Source of the DNA: Hemibagrus wyckioides
Taxonomy: Eukaryota; Chordata; Actinopteri; Siluriformes; Bagridae
Length of the DNA: 64,000 nt
Assembly: GCF_019097595.1 (NCBI RefSeq)
Contig: NC_080731.1
Location: 12,175,571 to 12,239,570, forward strand
Direction: 5' to 3'
The number at the start of each line of letters is the position of its first letter. Within the stretch, counting starts at the first letter, position 1. Shown piece after piece: positions 11,094 to 22,570 of this stretch. Position numbers and translations under genes: made by a program. A model generated the notes under the pieces. That model saw only the letters and a list, made by a program, of their open reading frames with translations. It did no database searches and was not told the origin of the DNA.

Positions 11094-13204
11094 CCCTAAC
11101 TGGCAAATACACATTATTAAAAAAAAAAAAGAGAGACACTCGTGTCTCTCATTTGTGTTCCCAAGACTAAAACATATTTACTTAATTACACATGAAGGAA
11201 TATTTCAAACAGTCTTCTAATCATCATTCAGGGAGAAATGCATTGCATTTGTTCAAGACTTGGTTTCAAAACAAGGGAAATGGTGTAAAACTAGCAGCAA
11301 TCAAGTTTTATTACATATTTCTGCTAAAGACAAAATGTATACAAACCGAAGGCATCTCCAGAGGGAAGTCACACACGCAACCAGTATCAGAGTTGCCAGA
11401 GTTTTAATGCCAAACTGGACTAGTTTTGGAAAAAGGTTACAGGGGAAAAAAAGCAAGGCTGCAGGTGATAGTCTGCCAAGATCTTGTTTTAAAACGAAAA
11501 ATCTGAATTAAAACTAAATCACAAATGTGCAAAAACATAAGGTACGGCAAAGAAAGAGAAAGTGTAGAGCATCTAGAGTATAAATAAGTATATTTCTGTT
11601 ATAAAAATAGATTTCAACGATTGAGAGAAGGAAATGGGGATAATGAAGTGGATAAATCAGAAGATGCCTAAACAAAAAAAAAGGTGTAATGCAAATCAAC
11701 TTGTTTCCCACAAAAAAATATGAAGAATAATGAACATATGAACATATTTCCCTTTTCAAACACAAAGGTTTTTATTTTTGTGTCAAGGTTATTTTATGCA
11801 GTTTTTCAGATGTAGTTCAAAATGTTGCTAAAATCTGCCAATCCTTCCCAGCACTTTCTAAAAATACTCAGCATCAAAAATTCAACGTGGATGAGCTGTG
11901 AAGCTCCCACTCCTCTGTCCTCCGCAGGACTAGACTGGTTATCTCGGCTAGGCCACATGGCTACAGGTTATAGAAGCAGCGCTGGGAGGGAAATTTTCCA
12001 TCTTTGCTCATCTGCCCAGAAGGTCCATCCACAAGCAAGAGCTCATTTCAATACATCGACAGCAGCAAGAGAACTACAGATTTTCTCAAGGGAAATTTGA
12101 TGGAGCATCACCTCATGAACCTTCCAAGATGAAATTCCTAGGAATGTTTGCCAGTGGGACCGCGCAGAAAGCACACAACCTCTACAAACACCCTGCGGTA
12201 CAGCCAGCCATGTCGCCTGCCCTCCAGACGCATAATTATGGGCTGCCATGCCACAGGAGCGCAGACAAGAAATCAATGTGGACTAGAATTGAAAGGTAAA
12301 CATGAGGAAAAAGAGGGCTTTCAGTCTTGATTTCTCCGAGGGCCACATGCAAATTGAACCTGATCTCAGATTAAAAAGGAAAGGAATGTGCAAGATAAAG
12401 GCTTGAGGAGCATTCAGGAAGCGTCCCAATGTCACAGGGTTGACATTTAATGCACTGTCGGAAAAGTAGTGAAATAAAATCATTGCTTGTGTATTTCCTG
12501 ACTATGCAGGAGAATGGATTTTCCTCCAGGAGCAGAGTTTGACTCGATACTAAATCAACATTTTTTTCCCTTAAACAGCTATAATATTGGACAATAAATG
12601 TGTATAATGCGCAGAATAGGAGGACGTTGCTTGAAAATATCATAAAATATCGTTCTTAACTTGTATATTGTCCCCTAACTGCATGAATTCCATCGGGAAT
12701 ATTTATATTCAGACTTGTTTACTCCTATTCGTCTATTCACCGGATTGATTTATTGATCTGTCCTTTGCTCTACAGACAGGAGACAAGTAAAAAAAAAAAA
12801 AATAATAATAATAAAGAAACGTGTTTCATTGGGAATAAAACGTCCGCACTGGAATGAATGTTATTAACAAGCAGATCAACACTTGCTCATTGAATGATTG
12901 CAGGATCAATATACTGGTCAATGGTGGTATAATGTACATACCGAGCCAAGAATTACATAATAAAGACTCATTTCTCAAATTTGTCTCACAAATTTAGCTC
13001 AGTGTATTGTTAATATACAGCACATTTGAAATGAAAATGAAAAATACTCTCTCATGAATCTACATTCATCTATTATTAAGTTTTTTGTTTCCCAGGAAAT
13101 CCATACTCACTGATAAGACTGAATAATGACATATCATCTGAAGCCCTACTAAAAAACATATCATGTGTAATATCAAGATTTTTTTTTTCAGTTACTTGGT
13201 CTAT
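11094..13204. other. Gene-free stretch
   Basis: No supported gene. Frames up to 92 codons (11822-12100 and others) lack splice or homology support. Confidence 0.5.
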
Positions 13205-13450
13205 TCAGGGAAGCATGATAGCTTAATATTAAGTGCTGTGTGAGCAGAGTTTGCTTGTTTTCTCCATACTTCAGGAGTTTCCTCTGGGTAATAGTCCAAG
13301 GATATGGGTTGTAGACTATTCAGCATCTCTAAATTGTCTGTAGTGAGTGTGTGATTGTGTACTGTGATGGGCTGGGAGCCTGTCCAGCATATCCCCTGCC
13401 TTGTGCCTCAAATTCACTGGGATAGATTCCAGGCTTGCCATGTGTCCTAT
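13205..13450. mobile_element. LINE-tail-like repeat, diverged
   Basis: Contains TCTGTAGTGAGTGTGTGATT, GCTGGGAGCCTGTCCAGCAT and CACTGGGATAGATTCCAGGC, the word order of a common fish repeat also seen at 31.5 kb. Confidence 0.4.
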
Positions 13451-13984
13451 GGATATATCCTATTGATGGTCTATTCATGAGTCAACTATAAGCTTGAAGA
13501 GTCCACTACATGTGCAAAACTACATATTCCGTGCTTCCCGAGCACACAAGTTCAATACAGTAAATAGACAAAAGGTATTACACCTAACCCTTGGTTCACA
13601 GTGATACAGAAACTACAAGCATTATACTTGATAACTATAAGGTTGATGAAAAATCTCTACAGACACATGGTATGGACAGTCTTAAAGCTGATAAAGAACA
13701 GAACATGTGTAATTTTATAAAGTAAGTCCACTTGGGGCTACTTTACTGCCATGTGGTCATTTGTCGAAGGAAGTACTGTACAATCTCTCTCTCTCTCATA
13801 CATCCATTTTTAAACAAATCCAAGGATGTAATTTTGTTTCTGGACTTCTTGTGATACCTGAAATTGAGTGTAGTTACAACAATCGTTTCTTACAAATTTT
13901 GATGGGATGCCATTGGCTCTTCCTTCCTTTCGTTCTCTGATCTTGCCTGATTCATCCTGCCCCTTCTTCTGCACTTGTGGCTCA

Positions 13985-14280
13985 CTTTCTGATGGACTAT
14001 CTATCTGTTTTCTGTAACGATTATCCTACAAAGGGTCGCGGTCAACCTGGAGTCTACTCTTTGTGGACTTGGGACACAAGGTAGGGGACACCAAGAACAG
14101 AGTGTTAATCCATCACAGGGCACTATCTCACACACACACAGATCCAATTTTATGCTGCCAATCAGCCTACAAGGCATGTTTTTGGACTGGGGGAGGAAAC
14201 CAGAATAACCAGAGGAAACCCCGAAGCACAGGAAGAACATACAAACACAGCACAAAATACAGGCAGGGAAGTCTTATGCT
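13985..14280 (-). mobile_element. LINE-tail-like dispersed repeat
   Basis: Shares TGTTTTTGGACTGGGGGAGG and the flanking order of words with the copy at 10.8 kb. No coding capacity. Confidence 0.45.
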
Positions 14281-15035
14281 TGTTCACTGGACCTGTATAA
14301 TGCAGACTTTTTCCTGCACTGCTGCTGTAAGCATAAAGACCATGATGCAGTTAACGAACATCCTTTCAATTCACTTACAACCATCTGACGTTACAGTACA
14401 CAGCTGTATAAGAGTAATGATTTATAATCCTACTGTCCGGTGTCACTCAGAGCCTGATTGAGCGGTTCGTCCCAAGGTTTTTGTCGTCTATTTTCTTGCT
14501 ACTGTCACATCTGGGCCGACCTGAATATAAATCTACATCTGGATTAGTGCAAAACTGCTTTGTGACTATATGTACTGTTAAAAGAAAAAAAATAATAATA
14601 ACACTGTAAAACTCCTTTAAGGAATCTACTATAAAAGATGCAGCAGGGTTTCATTTGATCAGTGGTCAAATCCTCTAGAATATAAACAGTGAAATAATAT
14701 GATTTGTCCATAAAAGCATGTGGGAATCAGACGCTTAGTGCTGATTGAGATCTTATTTGCAAAGGGCGGGTCTAAGCCCTACTGTACATCTGCACCACAT
14801 AACCCTTCCTAAATAATTTCTTACTGCGACATCAGCATCCTGTGCACTGGCAGGGCAGGAAAAGACATCAACACCCGCTATAGAGCTTTAGAAAAAAAAC
14901 AAATAAATACAAAAAACTTAGATGCGGTGTGTAAAAGCGATGTTTTTCCTCCCTCCTAACGCAATGCTGTTGTGTACCTGCGTGTTTAACATCAGCAGCA
15001 ATCAGAATGAGGAAAAGCGACGGATGCTCCATCGG

Positions 15036-15075
<40 letters not shown>

Positions 15076-15595
15076 GATCTACGTAACGAGATACATGTCA
15101 AGGATGTGTATTTTGGAAGGATTTCCGATTCATGGTGAATGGCGATCACACCGGTTCCTACACTGAGATCAAATCCAGAGGGCTGTAGACGCCATTCAAA
15201 GCCAGTGGTCATCAAAGATAATAATAAAAAAAAACCCATCAAGATTCCTGCCTCCTTCTAGCAATCTTCACTTAAATCTCAATCAAAGCCGCTGTACATG
15301 AATGCTTTCCCAGTAACTGACCCTCGATCACGCGCAGAAACGGAAAGTTTGCCCTCATTATGTTTGAACCTCTTTGCATTATTATTATTTATTTCAACAT
15401 CCGTGGCAGTAGAAAGTTATGATAATGCTGAATATTTCAGGCCCGGAACTCATCTGCATTACAGTGCCCTTGCTGTGGAAATAAAGTAGGAGCTGCACTA
15501 CCCAGGATTCTCCCTTTTGTTTACATCATCAGCTACATGACCGCTGCCAAACCTGCGACTCTGTAACAGCTGCTAATTTAAACTAATCCACATCC
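14281..15595. other. Gene-free stretch before the CpG-rich block
   Basis: Only (AC)18 is recognisable. It would be the start of intron 1 of the minus-strand gene if the promoter call at 15.8-15.95 kb is right. Confidence 0.4.
15037..15072. repeat. (AC)18 microsatellite
   Basis: Uninterrupted AC units. Confidence 0.95.
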
Positions 15596-15606
15596 GCGCG
15601 CGCGCA

Positions 15607-15639
<33 letters not shown>
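15596..15639. repeat. Compound (CG)n(CA)n(GA)n microsatellite
   Basis: CGCGCGCG runs directly into CA units and then GA units, next to the CpG-rich block at 15.8 kb. Confidence 0.92.
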
Positions 15640-15785
15640 TGGACATCATGTTTCCCCGTTTTTTTTTCACAGGTTCCTCTTTGTGCACGCGCTGTTCTTC
15701 AAACATAAACACACACACGCGCGCATGCACACACTCACAGATGAAGCTCAAACAACACACTCGTATATTCAGTAGCATCTCTCAC

Positions 15786-15950
15786 CTGTGCTCGGCTTGC
15801 CTGTTATTTCAGCAGTGTAACGGAACACGAGCCCCGCCCGGCTCCACCATCTTCCTCCGTCTCTGCCTCGCGCACAGACTGACGGCTTGGTGGGCGGAGC
15901 AACGTGACGTCAGAATCTTCCCAATCAATCCATACGGAAAGAGATGTATG
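15786..15950 (-). promoter_or_regulatory. CpG-rich promoter and possible non-coding first exon, minus strand (apba1 candidate)
   Basis: The block has CCCCGCCC (15832-15839), GGGCGG (15892-15897) and the palindromic CRE TGACGTCA (15905-15912). On the minus strand a textbook donor CAG|GTGAGA ends a potential exon at 15786. A short minus-strand reading frame starting GAAGATGGTGGAG inside it would be a uORF. By conserved gene order (APBA1 next to PTAR1, same strand, large first intron) this is the expected place for the apba1 first exon. No apba1 coding sequence is seen, so the assignment is inference. Confidence 0.4.
15905..15912. promoter_or_regulatory. Palindromic CRE
   Basis: TGACGTCA, the full CREB/ATF consensus, inside the CpG-rich block. 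Confidence 0.45.
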
Positions 15951-16304
15951 TACCCGGGGGGGGGGGTGTTCTGATTTTTAATACATGGATATTATACACA
16001 TAAGTGCAGTGTACATGTTCTCAGTGATCTCATGTGGTACTTCTAAAAAGCTTTTAATAAAAGCCTGAAAACGGTTTATATAAATAATTGTTTTTGTTTT
16101 TTTAAGCATTGTATTTCTGTCATTATAATTCATGTTTATTTTACAAGTAAAAAAAAAAAAAGAGGAAAGCATCCCTGCTGAAACAAGGCTGTTCAGAACT
16201 ATGCTAAGGTTATAGATGAGGTTTGTCATCTTTAAGTGTTTCCAGATCATCACTGCCATGCAAACAGATTTGGTCATTTGCTTTATTTTAATGCTTCCGT
16301 TGAT

Positions 16305-17094
16305 ATATATTGCATTGCCAAATGTTTTGGGACACCCCTCCAAATCAGGTGTTGTTTTTCAGGTGTTGAGTTCGGCCCCTTAGTTCCAGTGAAAGGAACT
16401 CTTAATGCTTCAGCATACCAAGACATTTTGGACAATTTCATGCTCCCAACTTTCTTCCTGTTCCAACATGACTGCACACCAGTGCACAAAGCAAGGTCCA
16501 TATAGACATGGATGAGTGAGTTTGGTGTGGAGGAACTGCAGAGAGTCCTGACCTCAACCTGATAGAACACCTTTTGGATGAATTAGAGCGGAGACTGTGA
16601 GCCAGGCATTCTCGTCCAACATCAAGTGCCTGACCTCATAAATGTGCTTCTAGTGGAATGGTCAAAAAAAATTCCCAGAAACACACTCCTAATCCTTGTG
16701 GAAAGCCTTTTCAGAAGAGTTAAAGCTGTTATAGCTGTAAATGGTGGGCCAACTCCATATTACGTTCACGTGCATGTAAAGCAGTCTCCGCTCTAACTCA
16801 TCACAAAGGTGGTCTATCGGGTTGAGGTCAGGACTCTGTGCAGGCTGGTCAAGTTCCTCCACACCAAACTCACTCATCCATGTCTTTATGGACCTTGCTT
16901 TGTGCACTGGTGTACAGTCATGTTGGAACAGGAAGGGGTCATCCCCAAACTGTTCCCACAATGTTGGGAGCATGAAATTGTCCAAAATGTCTTGGTATGC
17001 TGAAGCATTAAGAGATCCTTTCACTGGAAGGGGCCAAGCCCAGCCCCTGAATTCACACCTGAATTGGTGTCCCAAAACATTTGGCAATATAGTG
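16305..17094. mobile_element. Foldback doublet of the same Tc1 family, copy B
   Basis: Forward arm 16305 to about 16781 and reverse arm about 16782-17094, which ends TTGGCAATATAGTG|TA. The reverse arm keeps a long minus-strand frame (17087-16689) with PTLWEQFGDDPFLFQHDC and NPIDHLCDELERR, where the catalytic Glu of NPIE is changed to Asp. The junction has the same layout as copy A. Confidence 0.82.
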
Positions 17095-18924
17095 TATATA
17101 ATACTCTTGGAACTCTTATACTAACTTATGTGTTTAATGATATTATCATTGGAGGGTCAGATATAGAAAGATGTTCGTTGACAGAGAACCATGTAGGGAT
17201 CCAAAGAGTCACATTTTCTTTGGTAGAATGCAACTTTGAATCCCAGCAATACCATTTTTTCACTAGACATTTAAGAAAACATCACTAACTACGATCTCCC
17301 AGTCTTTTAATTAGAACAACAGCTCCTGTGTACAGAGCCAGGGTATTTGCCGGCTTCGTCAGAGTGTATCCCACTGTCCTTTGATGCAATGTGAACAGAC
17401 GCTGTCTCATAGGAAGACGTCTAAGCAACTCCACCCAACTGTTTATCATTTGTTGTTGAATGAGGGAAATAGCTAGTGTGTGGGAACTGGCAATGATTGT
17501 AAAAACTAATCAAGAAACTTGCTGCAACCATAACATTCTTCCTGCAGCTGGTCTTTTTATACCAGCATTAGCGGTTCCTTCTTGCATGATGAAGCCATGT
17601 GGAAATAAGAATCTCTTCATGCTTGACGTATATATTATGGTCTTGAGCGAGTTGCATGGATCTTCCATATGGTACCAAGCACAGAAAGCCTCTAAATACA
17701 GCCAGATGCATGCCTATTAACTCCTAAAAACATCAACTAGCCAATCAGAAGCTTTATTACATCGGTTTCTGGAATTTTCACTGTTTAAGAAGACAACGTT
17801 GTGCATGTTAAACCTCTGATAATTACCAAAATAAATGTAATCAGTTATTTTAACATGGCGTCTGATATGAACAGAGTAAATGGTCAAATTGACATATTGG
17901 AAAATGAAATATATAGTAGTGAAGTCTGAATATCTTTAGCCTCGGTCTACATAACGCTCAGCATCAACACTACATAAACAGCCAATTTAATCCTTCTACA
18001 CACCTTAAAAGAGTGGACTTTTGATTTCTAACTTTTTAAATAATAGAAAGCTGGAAGATTCTGGCTGCAGTTGCCGAAACCTGAAGTTATTACAACACTT
18101 CAAATGCTGTGCACAGTGAACAAGGATGCAGGTCTGTTTTTCCAGAGAAACGTTTTTATTTCATGTGGTAGGTAACGGACGAAAACATTTACAGTGGATA
18201 CAAGTCTTTTTAATCTACAAATAAATATAGAACACACAGACAAAACGCTAGATTCGTTAGCAACCTACAGTACCTTATGTAAACTTACCTAGAAATATGT
18301 GAGAAGGAACAAAAGCACTACAAAATGATTTCATTGCTTCTTCCCAAAGCTTGATGAAAAGAATGTATCTGCATAGATGCACCAGCGCCATTCAGTTCAT
18401 GTTTTATAGGTTCTAGAAAAACAGGCAGTTAATACACGGATATGATGCAAGAAAGAACGGTAAGATGAAGGTATTTAAGACAACAGTAACGAAGGCTAGA
18501 TTTATGGTCGAAGCCCTAAAAAGATAGGGTTAATAAAGAAGCGATTCTCAGAAACAGTAGGTTTTTTTCCTGATAACATAAAACTGTAAGATGGCTCTGG
18601 TTCAGCAGGTAGTTGGTTTAGTGGCAGAACTTGTTCAAAATGTGTGGAAGGAAAAACTAGGAGGAAGATTTTTCTCCTTTTTTTTGTGCCACTTTGGACC
18701 ATGGAAGCAGAAAAGAAAAAACATCACAAAGGCATGTTTGTTTCCAATAATCTCCAAACAAGTAACAGAAATGGCAGCTTACTTTACAAGAAATATGACT
18801 ATGTAACGGACATGTAACAAGACTCGGTTCAGGTTAATACAAGTACATCTTACCACAGTGTGAAGGACCTGTATAGGAGTCAGTATTTGTAGGTAGCCTT
18901 TAGTGTAACTGCAAACTGATTATA
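17095..18924. other. Gene-free stretch
   Basis: Between the foldback Tc1 doublet and a TIR-bounded remnant; no supported gene or RNA. Confidence 0.45.
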
Positions 18925-19760
18925 CACTCACTGAGCGCTTTATTAGGAACACGTGTGCAACTGGTCATTCACGCAACTATCCAAACTAATAAATACTGCA
19001 GCAGTACAATGAATAAAATCCCACAGATACATGACAAGAGCTTCAGTTAATATTCACTTAATCTACCATCAGAACGGAGGTAATAATACGTTCATAGTGA
19101 TTTGGTTGCTGGTGCCTGGTGGGTTGGTTTAAGTAATTCAGAAACTACTGAGATGTTCATTTAAGAAAGTCTCACAGAATGGTCTGGAAAAACAAAAAAC
19201 ATCCAGTGAGCAGCAGTTCTGTGAGTGGAGAAGCCTAGTCAATGAGAGAAGATGGAGATGATAAATAGACTGGTTTGAGCTGACAGGAAGGCCATGGTAA
19301 CTTAAATAACCACTCTTTACAACTATGATGATCTGAAATGCATCCCAGAACAAGCAACACATCAAACCACGAGAGAGATGTGCTCCAAATGCAACTCCGG
19401 TCAGCCAAGTACAGGAACCCCAAGCTACAGCTACGGGACTGGAAAACAAACAGACAACAGTTTTCCTGATCTTCAACTGTCCAGATTCCACAGAAGTGTC
19501 ACTCACTGGAAGGTTTTTGTTTTCCGCGTCATTCCATGTAAACCCTAGCGACTATTTTCAGGGGATCAGCGGTTTTGGAAATACTCAAACCATCAACCAT
19601 GATGCAGTTACGAAGATCAGTAAGATGATCACTGAGATTTCCCCCTGCTTCTGAAATTGTTAATAAATATTAAATGAAGCTCCTAATCTGTATGTAGTTT
19701 ATTGCATTGTGCTTCTGCCTCATGATTGGCTGATTGAACTGGGTCCTAATAAAGTGAGGG
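18925..19760. mobile_element. DNA transposon remnant with CTTTATTAGGA inverted ends
   Basis: Left end CACTCACTGAGCGCTTTATT, right end CCTAATAAAGTGAGGGC, which are inverted relatives. The interior (ATCCAGTGAGCAGCAGTTCT and similar words) has no frame longer than about 120 codons. The class is uncertain. Confidence 0.6.
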
Positions 19761-20556
19761 CATTAAAAGCATCCTTTAGCAACTAGAGAATAATCCTGTA
19801 TAACTTCTTATTACTAAAACCCATTTTTTATTGTCCTAGCAGGAACGGTATCTAGGTTCAGAGAACAGAACCAAGAATTATATGATTATATATCTTGTCA
19901 TAATGTCTACCTTTCAATGCATTTGGTTGTAGAGTGAAGGAAGAATGGGCTTTATTGCCAAGCTACTGCACCACAGAGCAACATGGTTCGAGAGAAACAC
20001 TCCAGGCTGGGCAAAACAAAAAAAAACGAACCAACAGGAAAAAGGTAAATAGCCCTAGATAAAGTTAATTGATCGCTATACAAGTGTGGAAATGGAACAC
20101 TTCATTTCGTATTGTCACTGTGCAACTGTGCAAATATCATTTCATAAGACAAACTGCACACTTTAATTTACACAAAAAAGGAAAACCCAGTCTAGTTTTT
20201 TTTTTTTTTTTTTAAAAGTTAAATTACAATGTCAGTTTGGATTCTCCAGACTATTATTTTCAATATCAGATGCAAGTAGTATCTGAAGAACAAACCTAAA
20301 AGGTGTTCTAGATATGTTAAAGAACTTAAATGTTTTATTGTCAATATAAATCTATTCTCTTGCTAGTAAATAGTTCCGATTATGTGTAAAAAGATTATAG
20401 AGTACATTTCAAAATGACAGAAGCTTATGCTTTCCTACAAACAAACCTATACAAATGTGCCATAAATCACGTCTGCTTTATAAGATTGTACTGCTGAAAA
20501 GTTGCTAAGAGGCCAGAAATGTCTAACGCACAGCTAGCTCGACCGTGACCGTCTAG
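19761..20556. other. Gene-free stretch
   Basis: AT-rich with a T-run at about 20198-20213; nothing else recognisable. Confidence 0.45.
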
Positions 20557-21101
20557 AGCCGGTTTACACTGTGCCATTTCAGCGGTCTGCAAAGATTATA
20601 CCATGTCACGCTGTACGAGATGATCCCGTTAACATCTTGGTCGAATTCTATGACGGACAGTGATAACGTGTTCTTCCTGTCAGTTTACACGATGAAGACC
20701 TGCGATTAAAGAAAATTACTAAGTTCTGCTTGCAGCATCAGTCAGTGTGATCCAGGCTTGCATAAACCGAAACAGTTTTTCAATGTGAGCTTGAGGTATT
20801 AACATTTTATTTTTGTCTGTAATCATGGTTTGTCATTACCGATGCTACTACTGTATTTGTACCTGTACAGCAAGTTTCCCACAATCCTTTGCTGCGCTCC
20901 TATCAGTGGATTTGTGTTAAGCCTTGTAGCAGCAGTCTTCAGTAACATTAACGCGGTTTCGTCTTCGCTCGCCATGGCAGCTGCCTGTGAGAACTTCACA
21001 ATATACCATGACCGACCTCAACTCACTGTGCGAAGAGTTCCTGTATAATGTGCTATTTCTGTCTCCGACCGAACGACAAATCACACAGTGTAAACCTGGC
21101 T
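20557..21101. mobile_element. 545-bp TIR-bounded element of unknown class
   Basis: Left AGCCGGTTTACACTGTG and right CACAGTGTAAACCTGGCT are inverted repeats differing by a one-base indel. No transposase. The target duplication is not clear, so the superfamily cannot be given. Confidence 0.55.
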
Positions 21102-21451
21102 GAAGTGTTTAGTTTTAATAAATTGCGATATGAGTGAGCCTATCATGAAATTTATATCAATTCTTTGCATAAATATAGTAGTGTTAAAAGAGAAGCAGCA
21201 TCTGTCAACCCGGGCCTGTTAAAGCCTTCTTTAGTGGCTGCAGAAAATTAGCACCATTCGACAAGTGTTCGACTTCAGCTTTGTAGCTTGTACTAATCAC
21301 AACACCGTCCTCAGTGGGCAGACGAGTCAAGAAACGTGATTCCCCTTCATAATGAAGACTCAGGCTACATTAAAAAAAATATATATCACACTGTGCTTTA
21401 ACACTGAGATTCTCCAGAAGCATGACACTTAACGGTTACGTGTAGGTGATC

Positions 21452-21457
21452 TTTATT
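21452..21457 (-). terminator. Candidate poly(A) signal of ptar1
   Basis: AATAAA on the minus strand about 780 nt after the stop codon, outside recognised repeats. It is a candidate only, because other minus-strand AATAAA hexamers occur further downstream. Confidence 0.3.
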
Positions 21458-21908
21458 CTTTATACAGTGTGATGAATGTGCCTCTATAAGATTATGTATT
21501 CGATTGTGAAGCCTGAGCTAATGCTATGCCTTTACATTAGAACACAAACACACCTACAATTTGCACAAGCACTACCCATTCCTGTTGTGTGATATTAAAA
21601 GTCTTAATAAATATTGATCCCAAATCGATCAGCCTACCGTGTTTTTAAAGGTTTCTGAGAAACTCTGTGATTGTGCTTACATCATTAACGGGTGCAAACT
21701 GCTCTGAAATTTGTTAAGATCTGTACAGTTCAGAGAACGAATAAACGGTAGAGCAAAAGTAACCAAAGCCTGCCTGCTCTTAATGGAACTGAAGGAAGTG
21801 GGACAGGATCAGTTTGAGCTCCAACATGTGCACCTAAGTCTCCTGACAGGAAGTGTACAACTGAAGGCAGCATCATGAAGACGTCCTGCACTCGTTTAAA
21901 ATGTGCAA

Positions 21909-21909
21909 A

Positions 21910-21953
<44 letters not shown>
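21909..21953. repeat. (TAA)n microsatellite
   Basis: About 15 units, in the probable ptar1 3' UTR. Confidence 0.95.
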
Positions 21954-21954
<1 letters not shown>

Positions 21955-22233
21955 CCCAAGAAAACCTATATATAAACAATATAAAAAGTTTCAAACTGAG
22001 CAAAAAAAAACAAACAAACAAACACAGACCTGAGATATCAAGTACCTGAACAAAAGCAGATACTGCAGACCAGCATTTCTCTGCCATGGCTCATCACTTG
22101 GTTTTCATCATGAAGGGGAATTCACTTGACAGTCTGGCCTTCTTCAGTTACGCAGGACTTGCATGGATGGTGCCAAAACTAAGTTGATCTATTGAACCTC
22201 ACCCATTTCCATGTGGGTGAAGTATATCTTAAG

Positions 22234-22570
22234 CTACTGACCTATAACAGAGTCCAGCCACTTCCTGTATGCGTTGGCGAAACGGCCTTGTTCAGGGTTC
22301 CTGCAGCTGCTGAGGATGCGCGAGATGAAAGTGTGTTCAGAAGGGAGAGTGGGGCAGGGTGGCCCTCGCTTCAACCGTTTACTGTCCTGTGTGTAGCCTC
22401 CCTGCTTACTGCCCTCTTGTGTACAGTCAACGTCCATGGCCTGGAAGCTCCTGTCTTCATCACTAGGGTCTGGAGAGTCATTGAGGAGATTGTGGGCGTG
22501 GCCTGGAGATAGAGGACCCTGCTCTTGACTGTTATTCCGCCAGTGGTGCCACAGATAGAACACATGCCGT
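22234..22570 (-). CDS. ptar1: ptar1 exon 7 (terminal coding exon)
   Basis: Acceptor CCGAACAG, residues 293-404 and stop TAG at 22236-22234. It starts with the conserved [11 protein letters not shown], passes through an acidic variable stretch and ends with the conserved FANAYRKWL. An overlapping plus-strand frame (22192-22512) is only the antisense shadow of this exon. Confidence 0.95.

Larger units (their letters stand above)
21102..22233 (-). other. Probable ptar1 3' UTR with (TAA)n tract
   Basis: No coding potential on either strand. The stretch directly follows the ptar1 stop and contains a (TAA)n microsatellite at 21909-21953. The first well-placed minus-strand AATAAA lies at 21452-21457, giving a 3' UTR of about 0.8 kb if it is used. 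The mRNA end could lie further left; the sequence alone cannot decide. Confidence 0.45.

Noticed and set aside
15956..15966. Run of 11 G as a G-quadruplex or special signal
   Set aside because: A single G run without partners; more likely a polymorphic homopolymer or assembly artefact.
15978..16343. 121-codon minus-strand frame
   Set aside because: It is AT-rich, Ile/Lys/Asn-biased, runs into a Tc1 fragment, and has no recognisable domain.
22192..22512. 106-codon plus-strand frame overlapping ptar1 exon 7
   Set aside because: It is the antisense shadow of a clearly coding exon and has no splice or homology support.
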